In this document: piece by piece, positions 29,068 through 38,382 of the stretch
Layout of the letters: every line of letters begins with the position of its first letter
How positions within the stretch are numbered: the stretch's first letter is position 1
Origin: Halomonas sp.
GTDB taxonomy: Bacteria; Pseudomonadota; Gammaproteobacteria; Pseudomonadales; Halomonadaceae
Assembly: GCF_030457605.1 (NCBI RefSeq)
Contig: NZ_JAKDUR010000002.1
Span: 62,001-126,000, forward strand
Length of the DNA stretch: 64,000 bases
Direction: 5' to 3'
Program-made: the position numbers and the translations under genes
The notes under the pieces: model-generated
Database searches by the model: none
Told to the model about the DNA's origin: nothing
The model's input: the letters and a program-made list of their open reading frames with translations, nothing else

Positions 29068-30084
29068 ATGGCACTGCTGGAAGTCAACCAACTCGATGTT
29101 CGTTTCGCCCTGCGCAAGGGCGAAGTACGCGCCCTGCGCGATATCAACTTCACCCTGGAACGCGGCGAGCGTCTGGGCATTGTCGGCGAATCCGGTGCGG
29201 GTAAGTCCGTTGCCGCGTTCGCGCTGCTGAACCTGATTGCCAAACCCGGCTTCATTGCTGGTGGCGAGGTCAATTTCGAGGGCCAAACGCTCAACACCAT
29301 GAGCGAACGCCGCCTGCGCAAGGTGCGTGGCAACCGTATCTCGATGATCTTTCAGGATCCGATGATGACGCTCAACCCGGTGCTCTCCATCGGCGAGCAA
29401 ATGGTCGAGTCGCTCAAGGCGCATCGCCGCATCAGCACCAAACGAGCCCGGGCCATTGCCCTGGACAAGCTGCAACAGGTGCAGATTCCCTCGCCGGAAA
29501 CCCGGCTGGATCAGTACCCTCACGAGCTGTCCGGCGGCATGCGCCAGCGCATCATCATCGCCATCGCCCTGCTGCTCGACCCCGACATCATTATTGCCGA
29601 CGAGCCCACTACCGCGCTTGACGTCACCATTCAGGCCGAAATCATGGCGCTTTTGCTCAACCTCTGCGAGCAGCACAACGTCGGGCTGATTCTGATCACC
29701 CATGACCTGGGCGTAGTCAGCCAGGTCACCCAGCGCATGCTGGTGATGTACGCCGGCCGGGTGATCGAACAGGGCCCTACCCGGGAAATTATCAACGATC
29801 CCCAGCACCCTTACACCCAGGGACTGATCAACGCCCTGCCACAAATGGCCACACCGGGCGAACAGCTCAACCAGATTCGCGGCAGCATGCCCTCGCTTTC
29901 CAACTTGCCAGGCGGCTGTGCGTTTCACCCGCGCTGTGATTTCATCAAGCGTGCCGATGGCCAGACGCGCCCGGCCTGTGTGGAACAGGTGCCCGGATTT
30001 GTCACGTCTGGCAACTGCCAGGTCGCCTGTCACATGGTCGCCGAAATGCAGGAAGACCGCCGTTTGAAGGAGGAAGGCCAATGA
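29068..30084 (+). CDS. Peptide ABC transporter ATP-binding protein (DppD type)
   Basis: This ATPase of 338 residues begins at [13 protein letters not shown]. The ORF-track start lies inside dppC and is rejected. It has Walker A GESGAGKS, signature ELSGGMRQR and Walker [10 protein letters not shown]. The C-terminal oligopeptide-transporter domain ([10 protein letters not shown]...) has cysteines of the kind that bind an iron-sulfur cluster in DppD-type subunits. It overlaps dppF by 4 bases. Confidence 0.95.
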   Translation: MALLEVNQLDVRFALRKGEVRALRDINFTLERGERLGIVGESGAGKSVAAFALLNLIAKPGFIAGGEVNFEGQTLNTMSERRLRKVRGNRISMIFQDPMMTLNPVLSIGEQMVESLKAHRRISTKRARAIALDKLQQVQIPSPETRLDQYPHELSGGMRQRIIIAIALLLDPDIIIADEPTTALDVTIQAEIMALLLNLCEQHNVGLILITHDLGVVSQVTQRMLVMYAGRVIEQGPTREIINDPQHPYTQGLINALPQMATPGEQLNQIRGSMPSLSNLPGGCAFHPRCDFIKRADGQTRPACVEQVPGFVTSGNCQVACHMVAEMQEDRRLKEEGQ

Positions 30085-31166
30085 GCGCCACCGCCACCCG
30101 CATCCCCGTCACCGAAACCCGGGGCGATCAGACAGACGCGGCCGACAAGGCACAAGACGCAGAGACGCTGCTGGAAATTCACGATCTGGAAAAGCGTTTC
30201 TCGCTGTCCGGTGACTTTCTCGACCAGCTGCGCTTCAAGGGCGGCAAACTGGTCCGCAAGCAGGAACACGTCCACGCCATTAACGGCGTTAATCTTAACA
30301 TCAACCGCAGCGAAGCGCTGTGCGTGGTGGGTGAATCCGGCTGCGGCAAATCCACCGTGGCGCGCACGGTCATGGGACTTCTTTCGCCCTCGGCGGGTGA
30401 AATTCATTACGACGGTACGCGTATCGACAACCTCAGCAGCCGTCAGCTGCTGCCGTTTCGCAAACGCATGCAGATGATTTTTCAAAACCCCTATGCGTCG
30501 CTCAACCCGCGCATGACCATTCAGCAAACGCTGGAAGAACCGCTGCGCCTGCACCATCCGGACTGGAACCGCCAACAGGTCGTCGAGCAGGTCGAACAGG
30601 TGATGGCCTCGGTGGGCATCGACCCTGACTGGGGCAAACGCTTTGGCCACGAGTTTTCCGGCGGCCAGCGCCAGCGTATCGCCATTGCCCGGGCACTGGC
30701 GGTAGACCCCGAGTTCATCGTCGCTGACGAGCCGATCTCGGCGCTTGACGTCTCAATCCAGGCGCAGGTACTCAACCTGCTGATGGATGCCCGGCGTGAA
30801 CGTAATCTGACCTATCTGTTCATCACTCACGACCTGGCCGTGGTGGAGCATTTCGGCACCCGGGTGGCGGTCATGTATCTGGGCACGGTGTGCGAAATCG
30901 CCGATACCGCGACGCTGTTTGCCAAACCGCGCCATCCTTATACCCAGGCGCTGCTCTCGGCCATTCCGCGCCTTGAGGACGACGGCCCTCAGCATATCCG
31001 TCTGGAAGGCGAGGTGCCCACGCCGGTCAACCTGCCCAGCGGCTGCGTGTTTCACGGCCGCTGCCCGTACGCCAATGCCCGCTGCAAGCAGGAAGTCCCG
31101 GTGCTGCAAACCCAGGATGACGGCGTGCGCGTGGCGTGTCACGCTGTTGAAGAAGGTCGCCTTTAA
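30081..31166 (+). CDS. Peptide ABC transporter ATP-binding protein (DppF type)
   Basis: This second ATPase has 361 residues. It has Walker A GESGCGKST, signature EFSGGQRQR, Walker B FIVADEPISALD and the C-terminal domain SGCVFHGRCPYANARC. With the preceding subunit it forms the heterodimeric motor. It ends the five-gene transporter operon, 50 bases before the LysR gene. Confidence 0.95.
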   Translation: MSATATRIPVTETRGDQTDAADKAQDAETLLEIHDLEKRFSLSGDFLDQLRFKGGKLVRKQEHVHAINGVNLNINRSEALCVVGESGCGKSTVARTVMGLLSPSAGEIHYDGTRIDNLSSRQLLPFRKRMQMIFQNPYASLNPRMTIQQTLEEPLRLHHPDWNRQQVVEQVEQVMASVGIDPDWGKRFGHEFSGGQRQRIAIARALAVDPEFIVADEPISALDVSIQAQVLNLLMDARRERNLTYLFITHDLAVVEHFGTRVAVMYLGTVCEIADTATLFAKPRHPYTQALLSAIPRLEDDGPQHIRLEGEVPTPVNLPSGCVFHGRCPYANARCKQEVPVLQTQDDGVRVACHAVEEGRL

Positions 31167-31216
31167 TGGCGCCTTCCGGTATCTCTCGGGCAGCCATTAC
31201 GCGGGTAGGATAAGCT

Positions 31217-32134
31217 ATGGAAATTCGTTGGCTGGAAGACTTTATCGCCCTGGCCAGAACGCGGCACTTCTCGCGCGCAGCCGACGAGCAACACGTCACC
31301 CAGCCCACTTTTTCCCGGCGCATCAAGCTGCTCGAAGAAGAAATGAGCGTTACGCTGATCAACCGGCAAACGTTGCCGCTGTCGCTGACGCCCGAGGGCG
31401 AGGAGTTTCTCGCGCTGTGCGAGACCATTACCGAAGGGGTGCGCCTGACCCGGGAGCGCATGCGCGACATCAGCGCCGGCCACAAGCGGCGCATCAGCGT
31501 TGCCGCGCCGCAAAGCCTGCTGGCACACTTTCTTCCCGAGTGGCTTGGCGACATGGGCTTTGAAGGACGCATGCAGCCTTACCTGCGCGCCACCGGCTGG
31601 GTCGCGGCGGACTATTTCAAGGCGCTCAATCGCGGCGAATGCGATCTGGCTCTGTGCTACTGGCCGCTGGAACGCTGCGACCTGGAACTGGATACCAGCG
31701 CCTGCAGCTACCGCACCGTAGGTCACGAACGGCTGATCCCCGTCACCGCCACCACGGGCCAGGGCACGCCGCTGACCACGCTGCCCGCCAGCCGGCAGTC
31801 GCCGGCACCGTGGCTTGCCTATCCCCGGCTCGGCCTGCTCGGCGCTGCTCTTGAAACCCATCTGGCGCGCATGTCGCATAATGCCTGCCTCGCGGTAAAA
31901 AGCGAGAACCTCTACGCGGCCAGCATCAAGGAGCTGATACTCCTCGGCTACGGCATGAGCTGGCTGCCCGAACGCACCGTGCGCCACGAGCTGGAAAGCG
32001 GCGTGCTGACCCGCGCCGGTGACTCGCACTGGGACGTACCTCTGGCGTTGCGCCTTTACCGCCACCAACAACATCATCACGCCGAGCTTGACGCGCTATG
32101 GAGCGAGCTGTCCTCGCTACGCAGCCCGCCCTAG
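31217..32134 (+). CDS. LysR-family transcriptional regulator
   Basis: This 305-residue protein has a winged helix-turn-helix at residues 1-60 (EIRWLEDFIALARTRHFSRAADEQHVTQPTFSRRIKLLE is one continuous LysR signature region) and a periplasmic-binding-like effector domain after residue 90. It lies in the same direction between the transporter operon and the peptidase gene, unlike typical LysR genes that are divergent from their targets. Control of the transporter or peptidase is plausible but is inference. The effector is unknown. Confidence 0.92.
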   Translation: MEIRWLEDFIALARTRHFSRAADEQHVTQPTFSRRIKLLEEEMSVTLINRQTLPLSLTPEGEEFLALCETITEGVRLTRERMRDISAGHKRRISVAAPQSLLAHFLPEWLGDMGFEGRMQPYLRATGWVAADYFKALNRGECDLALCYWPLERCDLELDTSACSYRTVGHERLIPVTATTGQGTPLTTLPASRQSPAPWLAYPRLGLLGAALETHLARMSHNACLAVKSENLYAASIKELILLGYGMSWLPERTVRHELESGVLTRAGDSHWDVPLALRLYRHQQHHHAELDALWSELSSLRSPP

Positions 32135-32192
32135 CAGCGCCCCGCCATATCGACGGTTTTTACACCGCTTTTCATACAGGGAGACACCCGGC

Positions 32193-33491
32193 ATGTCCGA
32201 GACACTTCACCGCCTGCAGCAGGCCCACATCCACCAGCTACTCGGTGCCTACCGCACGCTGATGCAGCAGCACGGCCTTGACGCCATCGCCCTTTACAGC
32301 GGCCATGCGCTACCCCACTACGGCGACGACCAGTACCCCGAGTTTCAGGCCGCAGGGCACTTCGTTCACTTGGTGCCGCTGTCTGAAGCCCAGCACAGCT
32401 GGTTGATCATTACCCCCGCTGAACGCCCCCGCCTGATGCTTTACGCGCCCACGGATTTCTGGCACCTCTCGCCCGAGCTACCCGACGAACCCTGGGTCAG
32501 CGAGTTCAACATTGAGCTTGTCAATGAGGCCGCCACCCCGTCGCTTTCCGGCAGGATTGCCCTGATCGGCGACGTTGAGGGCCTGCAGGAAAGCCCCGTT
32601 GCCCCCCCCCACGGCGATGCCAACTCGCCAACACTGGTGGGCGCGCTTGACGAGCTTCGCATGTACAAGAGTGCCTATGAAATCAGCTGCCTGCGCGAAG
32701 CCAACCGGCTGGCCAAGGCCGGCCACGAAGCCGCTCAAGCTGCCTTTGCCGGCGCCAGCTCCGAGCTGGATATCCAGCTGGCCTATCTCGGCGCCAGCCG
32801 TCAGCGCGAATCCCACGTGCCCTACGACAACATTATCGGGCTAAACCAGCACGCCGGTGTGCTGCATTACCAGCATTACGACATTCATACACCCGGCGAA
32901 CGCCACAGCCTGCTGGTCGACGCCGGACGGCGTTTTCGCGGCTACTGCGCCGATATTACGCGCACCTGGGCGGGCCCTGATGCGCCGGCCCCGTTCAGCG
33001 AACTGATCGACGCCATGCACGCGCTCAAGGACCACCTGATTGACGACATGGCTCCGGGCGTTGACTACCTCGACCTGCACCTGGCCATGCACCGTCGGCT
33101 GGGCGCCATTCTGGTCGAACACGACCTTTACCACGGCACCGTTGATGCCTGCGTGGAAAGCGGCGTCACCCGCGCATTTTGCCCCCACGGCGTGGGTCAT
33201 TCACTGGGGATTCAGGTACACGACGTGGCCGGGCTAAAAGCACCTGACGGCACGCCCGCGCCGGCTCCCGCAGACCATCCGGCGCTACGCCTTACCCGCA
33301 AGCTGACGCCGGGCATGGTGGTTACCATCGAACCGGGGCTGTATTTCATTCCCATGCTGCTCGACCCGTTGCGTGATACCGATGCCCCCATCAACTGGGC
33401 GCTGGTCGACCAGCTTATGCCCTGCGGCGGCATCCGCATTGAAGACAACGTCGCCGTCACCGAGCAGGGCTTTGACAACCTTACGCCCTGA
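32193..33491 (+). CDS. pepQ: Xaa-Pro dipeptidase (M24B metallopeptidase)
   Basis: This cytoplasmic enzyme hydrolyses dipeptides with C-terminal proline. The start at MSETLHRL, preceded by AGGGAGA, gives 432 residues, close to E. coli PepQ. Metal ligands are visible in VDAGRRFRGYCADITRTW (two Asp), HGVGHSLGIQVHD (His), VTIEPGLYF (Glu) and RIEDNV (Glu). Its place right after a peptide importer and regulator suggests it degrades imported peptides. Some PepQ-type enzymes also hydrolyse organophosphates (prolidase/OPAA), known in halophiles. Confidence 0.93.
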   Translation: MSETLHRLQQAHIHQLLGAYRTLMQQHGLDAIALYSGHALPHYGDDQYPEFQAAGHFVHLVPLSEAQHSWLIITPAERPRLMLYAPTDFWHLSPELPDEPWVSEFNIELVNEAATPSLSGRIALIGDVEGLQESPVAPPHGDANSPTLVGALDELRMYKSAYEISCLREANRLAKAGHEAAQAAFAGASSELDIQLAYLGASRQRESHVPYDNIIGLNQHAGVLHYQHYDIHTPGERHSLLVDAGRRFRGYCADITRTWAGPDAPAPFSELIDAMHALKDHLIDDMAPGVDYLDLHLAMHRRLGAILVEHDLYHGTVDACVESGVTRAFCPHGVGHSLGIQVHDVAGLKAPDGTPAPAPADHPALRLTRKLTPGMVVTIEPGLYFIPMLLDPLRDTDAPINWALVDQLMPCGGIRIEDNVAVTEQGFDNLTP

Positions 33492-33784
33492 CTCCCAGGG
33501 TAAAACCGGCGCGGGTGACACAGCCTGCTACCCGCGGATATGAACTTTGGTTGCATAAGCGAGTCACACAGGTACGCGCAGCACAAGGACGCGACCAATG
33601 CCAGATGCGGCACGCTGCCTTGTGTGGCCTGAAGAAGGCACCACTTGACAGCAGAACGTCGCAAGCACAAAAATGGAATGCGTATTACTATTAGCAGAAT
33701 ACTGAACGCTGGCAGCAGTACATCACCAACTGCTTGATCAAAAGATTCTGCTAACTCATCTCTGATAATCACAAGGATCTTCAC
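33492..33784. other. Intergenic region upstream of azurin
   Basis: These 293 bases contain no convincing gene. The azurin promoter must lie here. A half-match to an FNR/ANR-type box (TTGATCAAAAGATT) sits about 45 bases before the start codon, but its second half does not match, so I do not call an operator. AAGGATC precedes the azurin ATG. Confidence 0.35.
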
Positions 33785-34261
33785 ATGAAAACTTCCTGGA
33801 TGCTGATTCCCGCCGCTGCCTTTGCCGCCATGGCCTTTGCTTCTCCGACAATGGCCGCTGACGACGGCGCCTGCGAGCTGACCATCGAAGGCAACGATCA
33901 GATGCAGTTCAACAAGGACGAAATGAGCGTTCCGGCAAGCTGCGACGAAGTCACGGTTACACTTGAGCACACCGGCGAAATGGCCGCCAGCGCCATGGGT
34001 CACAACTGGGTACTGGCAGGCTCTGATGAATACGAAGAGATCGCCAAGGCCGGCATGAGCGAAGGGCTGGACAACGACTACCTGCCCCAGGACGATGACC
34101 GCATCATCGCCCATACCGACGTGATCGGCGGTGGCGAGAGCACCAGCGTCACCTTCTCCACCGAAGGCCTTGAAGACCGCGACCTGACCTTCTTCTGCTC
34201 CTTCCCGGGTCACTACGCTGCCATGAACGGCACGTTTACTGTGACCAAGGAAGAGGAATAA
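33785..34261 (+). CDS. azu: Azurin (type 1 blue copper protein)
   Basis: This is a periplasmic electron carrier of 158 residues with a signal peptide (cleavage near SPTMAA|DDGA). Copper ligands are visible: His in MGHNWVL, then Cys, His and Met in FFCSFPGHYAAMNG. The disulfide Cys pair (CELTIE and SCDEV) is also present. The mature protein is strikingly acidic, which fits a halophile. No redox partner is adjacent; the window's sulfite oxidase/cytochrome pair lies 16 kb away. Confidence 0.96.
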   Translation: MKTSWMLIPAAAFAAMAFASPTMAADDGACELTIEGNDQMQFNKDEMSVPASCDEVTVTLEHTGEMAASAMGHNWVLAGSDEYEEIAKAGMSEGLDNDYLPQDDDRIIAHTDVIGGGESTSVTFSTEGLEDRDLTFFCSFPGHYAAMNGTFTVTKEEE

Positions 34262-34305
34262 GGCCAACTGCCTGACCTTCAAGACACGCACTAAACGTGT
34301 TGGTT

Positions 34306-34343
34306 AAAAAAAGTGCGCCGCATTCAATTGTGGCGCACTTTTT
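34306..34343. terminator. Bidirectional terminator between azurin and MFS gene
   Basis: The stem GTGCGCC/GGCGCAC is flanked by seven A on the left and five T on the right. It lies between convergent stop codons and should terminate both genes. Confidence 0.88.
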
Positions 34344-34355
34344 AATGGCTGCTCA

Positions 34356-35591
34356 CTATAACCCCTGGCTCTGCTTCATGGCCTCGGGATAGCGTCCGGG
34401 ATTAAAGCGCAGCGTTACCAGCAACATGGCGACAATACCCACGGCCAGCACCGCCCAGGCGGTGATAAAACTGCCGGTCATTTCGCGCAGGGTACCGCTG
34501 ACCCACGGCGACATGGCGTTAAGCATAAAGCCAAAGCCCTGCATGAAGGCGGCAAGGCGCCCTGCCGCCCGAGCATCGGGCAGGTGGTCAAGCGCCAGAA
34601 TCAGCCCCAGCGAGAAACTCGCCCCCAGCCCGAAGCCGCCAATGGCGTTCCACAGAAGCGCCAACGACTTCGGCATGAAAATAAAGCCCAGGTACCCCAC
34701 CAGCTGCGCAGTCAGGCTGGCGCCCAAAAGCCAACGGCGGTCAATGTTTTTCTGACGCTGGGCCAATGCCGGCATAATCAGCGCGGCAAGCACCTGAAAG
34801 ATGGTCATCCACGCCAACAACCGCCCGCCGGCCACAGCACTCCAGCCCAGCTCCTGATAATACACCGGCAGCCACGTCACCACGCTTGAATAACCCGAGT
34901 TGATCACGCCAAAAAACAGCGCCAAAAGCCAGGCGCGCTTTAAAAACCAGGGGCGCACGCCGTCAATCGCCGTGGTGTCCGCCGATGGTGCGGCACGGCG
35001 GCGAAAAATCAAAAACCAGCCGGCCAGCGTAATAAGCGCCGGCACCCACCAGATACCCACGCCCAGCTGCCAACCACCCGCTTCGGCCAGTTGCGGACTG
35101 ATCCACGCGGACAGACCGCCACCAGACATCAACGAAGCCGAATAAAGCCCCATGACCAGCGGCATACGCGCACCAAAGCGGCGCTTGACCAACCCCGGCA
35201 CCAACGCCTGAATCAGGGCAATCCCGGCACCGCCCAGCAGCGCAGTCGATAAAAGCGTCATGCCGGTACCGCTTACCTGGCGCAGCGCACAAGCCGTCCC
35301 GATGGCCGCCAATGACAGCATAATACCGTAGCTTTCACCCAGCAGACGCTGCAGACGGCCGCTGGCAAGCGCCACCACGCCCATGCACAGAAAAGGCAAC
35401 GTGGTCAGCCACGCCAGCACGCCGTAACCAAGCCCCGTAGCCATGCGGATATCTTCCATCAAGGGGCTTGCCGAGGCCAACAGCGGGCGCAGGTTCAGCC
35501 CCAGCGCCATGATGAGCAAAAGCCCGCCTACAAACCGTAGCGTTTCGGAGTGTGTCGATGTATCGCTGACCGCGCCGCCCTGTATTGTCAT
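34356..35591 (-). CDS. MFS transporter, CynX/NimT family
   Basis: This 411-residue protein has about 12 membrane segments and belongs to the major facilitator superfamily. The opening LLIMALGLNLRPLLASASPLMEDI resembles the cyanate-transporter-like CynX group. No cyanase or nitroimidazole gene is nearby, so the substrate is unknown. GAGGCGACG precedes the ATG. Confidence 0.88.
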   Translation of the reverse strand: MTIQGGAVSDTSTHSETLRFVGGLLLIMALGLNLRPLLASASPLMEDIRMATGLGYGVLAWLTTLPFLCMGVVALASGRLQRLLGESYGIMLSLAAIGTACALRQVSGTGMTLLSTALLGGAGIALIQALVPGLVKRRFGARMPLVMGLYSASLMSGGGLSAWISPQLAEAGGWQLGVGIWWVPALITLAGWFLIFRRRAAPSADTTAIDGVRPWFLKRAWLLALFFGVINSGYSSVVTWLPVYYQELGWSAVAGGRLLAWMTIFQVLAALIMPALAQRQKNIDRRWLLGASLTAQLVGYLGFIFMPKSLALLWNAIGGFGLGASFSLGLILALDHLPDARAAGRLAAFMQGFGFMLNAMSPWVSGTLREMTGSFITAWAVLAVGIVAMLLVTLRFNPGRYPEAMKQSQGL

Positions 35592-35728
35592 CGTCGCCTC
35601 ATGGTGATTATTCAGGGGGGATCCCCGAAGGAAAGACCCACACTTTTAACACGCTAACGAACGGTTTTGTATACAAGGAAGGCTCATCACACCAAACAAG
35701 CGCCTGGCTGACACTTGTCGAACAACAT

Positions 35729-37093
35729 TTATGAGAGTTTCAACAACGCCAGCACGGCATCCATATCCAGCTGCTGCTCCAGGGTGTCCGCCAGGCGCTT
35801 TAGCTCGCATTCTCGGTGGGCGTCGAAGTCAACGTGCTCGGCGTGCTCAAGGCCCAGCTGCGACAGTACGGAAGCACTGATATCCGGGTACTCGAAAAGA
35901 CCGTGCAGGGCGGTGCCCAGCACCTGACCGTCATTGCTGATAGTGCCTTCTGTTGCAAAGGCTGTATCACCGGCACGAATGAAGCCAAACGGCTCTGTAG
36001 TCAACCGGCTGGTAATCGGCAGTAGCCCAAGGCCCGGCACGCGGGTCGCGGTATTTTCTGCCTCGCCGGAGTCGTCAATCCACTCGCCCAGCATCTGCTG
36101 GCCTCCGCCAATCCCCAGCACCCTGCCGCCGTAACGCAGGTGGCGCTGAATCGACGCTGCAAAGCCCTGCTGTTCAAGCCAGCGAAGATCACTGATGACG
36201 CTCTGGCTGCTCGGTAGAATGATCGCATCAACGGGCGGTATCGACCGGCCGGGGCCAACGAAGGTGACGTTAACCTGCGGATGGGCGCGCAACGGGTCAA
36301 AATCGGTATGGTTGCTGATGCGTGGCAGCGCGATGACGGCGACGCTCAGAGTCTGTTCGCGTTTGTCGCTCTGGCCTTCAACAATGCCGTCTTCAGCGTC
36401 CAACAGCAGGCCCTGAATATACGGCAGCGTGCCCATCACCGGTTTATCAGTGCGGGCTTCAAGCCAGTCGAGCCCCGGGGTCAGCAGTGCGATATCGCCG
36501 CGAAAGCGGTTGATGATAAAACCCCGCGTGCGCGCCTGTTCGGATTCGCTCAGCAATGCAAGCGTGCCCACCAGCTGGGCAAACACGCCGCCGCGGTCAA
36601 TATCGCCCACCAGCAGCACGGGGCAATCGGCGGCTTCGGCAAAGCCCATGTTGGCAATATCGCCTGCGCGCAGGTTGATTTCCGCGGGGCTGCCAGCGCC
36701 TTCGGCGATAATCACGTCGTGTCGCCGGCAAAGTGTCTGCCACGCAGCCATCACGCTGCGCTGCGCCGTGCGCTTGAAAGCATGGTAATCAAGCGCATCC
36801 ATGTAGCCGTAGGGCCGTCCGCGCAGGATGACCTGAGCGCCTCGGTCGGTTGAAGGCTTTAACAGCACCGGGTTCATGTCGCTGTGAGGTTCAACGCCGG
36901 CGGCCTGTGCCTGTAGCGCGGTGGAACGGCCGATTTCACCACCCTCTGCCGTCATGGCACTGTTCAGCGCCATGTTCTGCGGTTTGAACGGCGCCACCGA
37001 TATGCCGCGCCGCTTGAGCACGCGGCACAGCCCGGCCACCACGGTGCTCTTGCCGGCATCCGAGGTGGTACCCTGGATCATCAACGTGGCCAT
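35729..37093 (-). CDS. cobQ: Cobyric acid synthase homologue with damaged glutaminase domain
   Basis: CobQ normally amidates four side chains of adenosylcobyrinate a,c-diamide using glutamine. The N-terminal synthetase half is intact ([32 protein letters not shown]). The C-terminal class I amidotransferase half is not. The nucleophile motif reads [14 protein letters not shown], with Gly where the family has Cys (GICGGYQM). About 30 residues including the conserved GYEIHMG stretch are missing between [13 protein letters not shown] and PFGFIRAG. The His of HGLFE remains. At 454 residues it is shorter than usual, about 480-490. The frame is open throughout. It may be non-functional or ammonia-dependent. 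Confidence 0.9.
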   Translation of the reverse strand: MATLMIQGTTSDAGKSTVVAGLCRVLKRRGISVAPFKPQNMALNSAMTAEGGEIGRSTALQAQAAGVEPHSDMNPVLLKPSTDRGAQVILRGRPYGYMDALDYHAFKRTAQRSVMAAWQTLCRRHDVIIAEGAGSPAEINLRAGDIANMGFAEAADCPVLLVGDIDRGGVFAQLVGTLALLSESEQARTRGFIINRFRGDIALLTPGLDWLEARTDKPVMGTLPYIQGLLLDAEDGIVEGQSDKREQTLSVAVIALPRISNHTDFDPLRAHPQVNVTFVGPGRSIPPVDAIILPSSQSVISDLRWLEQQGFAASIQRHLRYGGRVLGIGGGQQMLGEWIDDSGEAENTATRVPGLGLLPITSRLTTEPFGFIRAGDTAFATEGTISNDGQVLGTALHGLFEYPDISASVLSQLGLEHAEHVDFDAHRECELKRLADTLEQQLDMDAVLALLKLS

Positions 37094-37123
37094 ACCGCTC
37101 TCCTTGAGGTGAAGCCACGTAGC

Positions 37124-37606
37124 TTAACGGTTCAGCAGCTCGCGTAAAATCAGGTTGATCACCGCGTCTTCGGGGTTGTCGTAGCCGCGGGGGGCATCGT
37201 TGTCATAGCGACGGTATTCCTGGCGATAGCGCGAGTCGCCGAGAATATCGCGCAGCCGCGCTTCGTGCTGCCGATCAAGATCCCGGTAAGCGCGTTCGCG
37301 TGCCCAATCGGAGCGAAAGCGACGCTGGCCCAGCTCACGGTAGTCCCGCGAGCGCTGGCGGTTAAAGCGCTCAAGCGCACGGCGCTGCTCGCGATCCAGC
37401 TGGCGATCATGGCGATTCCAGTCGTCGTTTTTGCGCGTGGCACCGCTGTAACCGTCGGTAGCCCCCGAGTAGCTGTCCGTAGCACCGCTGTAACCATCGT
37501 GACGGCGGTCGGCCTGGGCGCTGCCCGCGCTCAGCAACACGGCAAGCGCCACGGCGCTCGCTATCCCCTGGCTGGTATGCACTAACGTTTTGCATAAACC
37601 TCGCAT
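37124..37606 (-). CDS. Exported basic/acidic repeat protein, unknown function
   Basis: This 160-residue protein has a signal peptide (IASAVALAVLLSAGSAQA). Three tandem copies of a YSGAT(D/R) unit follow, then a highly charged Arg/Asp-rich helical region (DREQRRALERFNRQRSRDYRELGQRR begins it). It is probably periplasmic. No known domain is recognised. It precedes cobQ on the same strand by 30 bases but has no evident link to cobalamin. Confidence 0.75.
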   Translation of the reverse strand: MRGLCKTLVHTSQGIASAVALAVLLSAGSAQADRRHDGYSGATDSYSGATDGYSGATRKNDDWNRHDRQLDREQRRALERFNRQRSRDYRELGQRRFRSDWARERAYRDLDRQHEARLRDILGDSRYRQEYRRYDNDAPRGYDNPEDAVINLILRELLNR

Positions 37607-37757
37607 GTTAAGGCTCCATTTATTCTGATGAACACATCGGCACTATTTTAAGCGATAACGCATGTGTCTGACCGCGCCACCGGCGAAATCCTTATTGCCT
37701 GCCAGGTGTTCACAAACATGGCAAAAGCGCCTGATACGTTGTCGAACCAACTGGCAT

Positions 37758-37797
37758 GAAAAAAGCGCCCCGCAGTTCAAATGCGGGGCGCTTTTTT
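37758..37797. terminator. Strong bidirectional intrinsic terminator
   Basis: A 16-base perfect inverted repeat, AAAAAAGCGCCCCGCA/TGCGGGGCGCTTTTTT, lies in the 224-base gap after ytoQ on the minus strand. It should end the ytoQ transcript. The rest of the gap must hold the promoter of the exported protein gene. Confidence 0.92.
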
Positions 37798-37830
37798 ACG
37801 TGACGCAAGCCAAAACGGCTTAAGCCATGA

Positions 37831-38271
37831 TCAGGCCTTGAGCACGTAGCGCAGGATCTCTACCACCTGGTCGGTAGTGGTGCACCAGGCCTGGGCTTCG
37901 GCGTCGACTTCCTTCAGCGGGTGAACGATGTCTTCGCTGTGCAGGGTGACGTAGGGCTTGGCCAGCGCGGCGCAGTAGCCGGCGTCAAAGGCGGCGTTCC
38001 ACTGCTTGTACTTGTCGCCAAAGCGGACAACGACCAGGTCGCTCTGCTCGATCAGCGTGCGGGTGCGGATGGAGTTGACCTTGGACGACTGGTGGTCGCG
38101 CCAGAACTGCTTGTCCTGTGCGCTGATGTGGTCACCGGCGGCATCGCTGGCGTCGTGGTCGGTCACCGGTGCGGTGAATACCACGTCCAGGCCGGCGGCT
38201 TCGGCGCCGCGCTGGATGTCATCGCGCCAGTCGGTGTGGATCTCGCCGGAAAGGTAAACGTAAAAGCTCAT
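37831..38271 (-). CDS. YtoQ family protein
   Basis: This 146-residue cytoplasmic protein matches the YtoQ family in its opening (FYVYLSGEIHTDWRDDI) and in VVRFGDKYKQWNAAFDAGYCAAL. The fold resembles nucleoside 2-deoxyribosyltransferases, but activity is not established for the family. It lies between the btu operon and cobQ and is bounded by a terminator. GGAGATTTCC precedes the ATG. Confidence 0.82.
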   Translation of the reverse strand: MSFYVYLSGEIHTDWRDDIQRGAEAAGLDVVFTAPVTDHDASDAAGDHISAQDKQFWRDHQSSKVNSIRTRTLIEQSDLVVVRFGDKYKQWNAAFDAGYCAALAKPYVTLHSEDIVHPLKEVDAEAQAWCTTTDQVVEILRYVLKA

Positions 38272-38382
38272 GGAAATCTCCTGCTATTGATCATGAACGG
38301 TGAGTCACGGAGGGCGTCATGATAGCCCATATCGCGTTTATGGAAAATCCTTCCATAAATATGCCCCCGGGCAGAGGCGTCG

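Noticed and set aside
28906-30081. 391-residue minus-strand ORF opposite dppC/dppD
   Set aside because: It is a shadow of the ATPase gene, which has complete Walker and signature motifs on the other strand.
33730-33750. TTGATCAAAAGATT as an FNR/ANR site for azurin
   Set aside because: Only one half matches the consensus, so it is not called a site.
33212-34291. 359-residue minus-strand ORF opposite pepQ end and azurin
   Set aside because: It spans two unrelated plus-strand genes and their intergenic region; no domain is recognisable.
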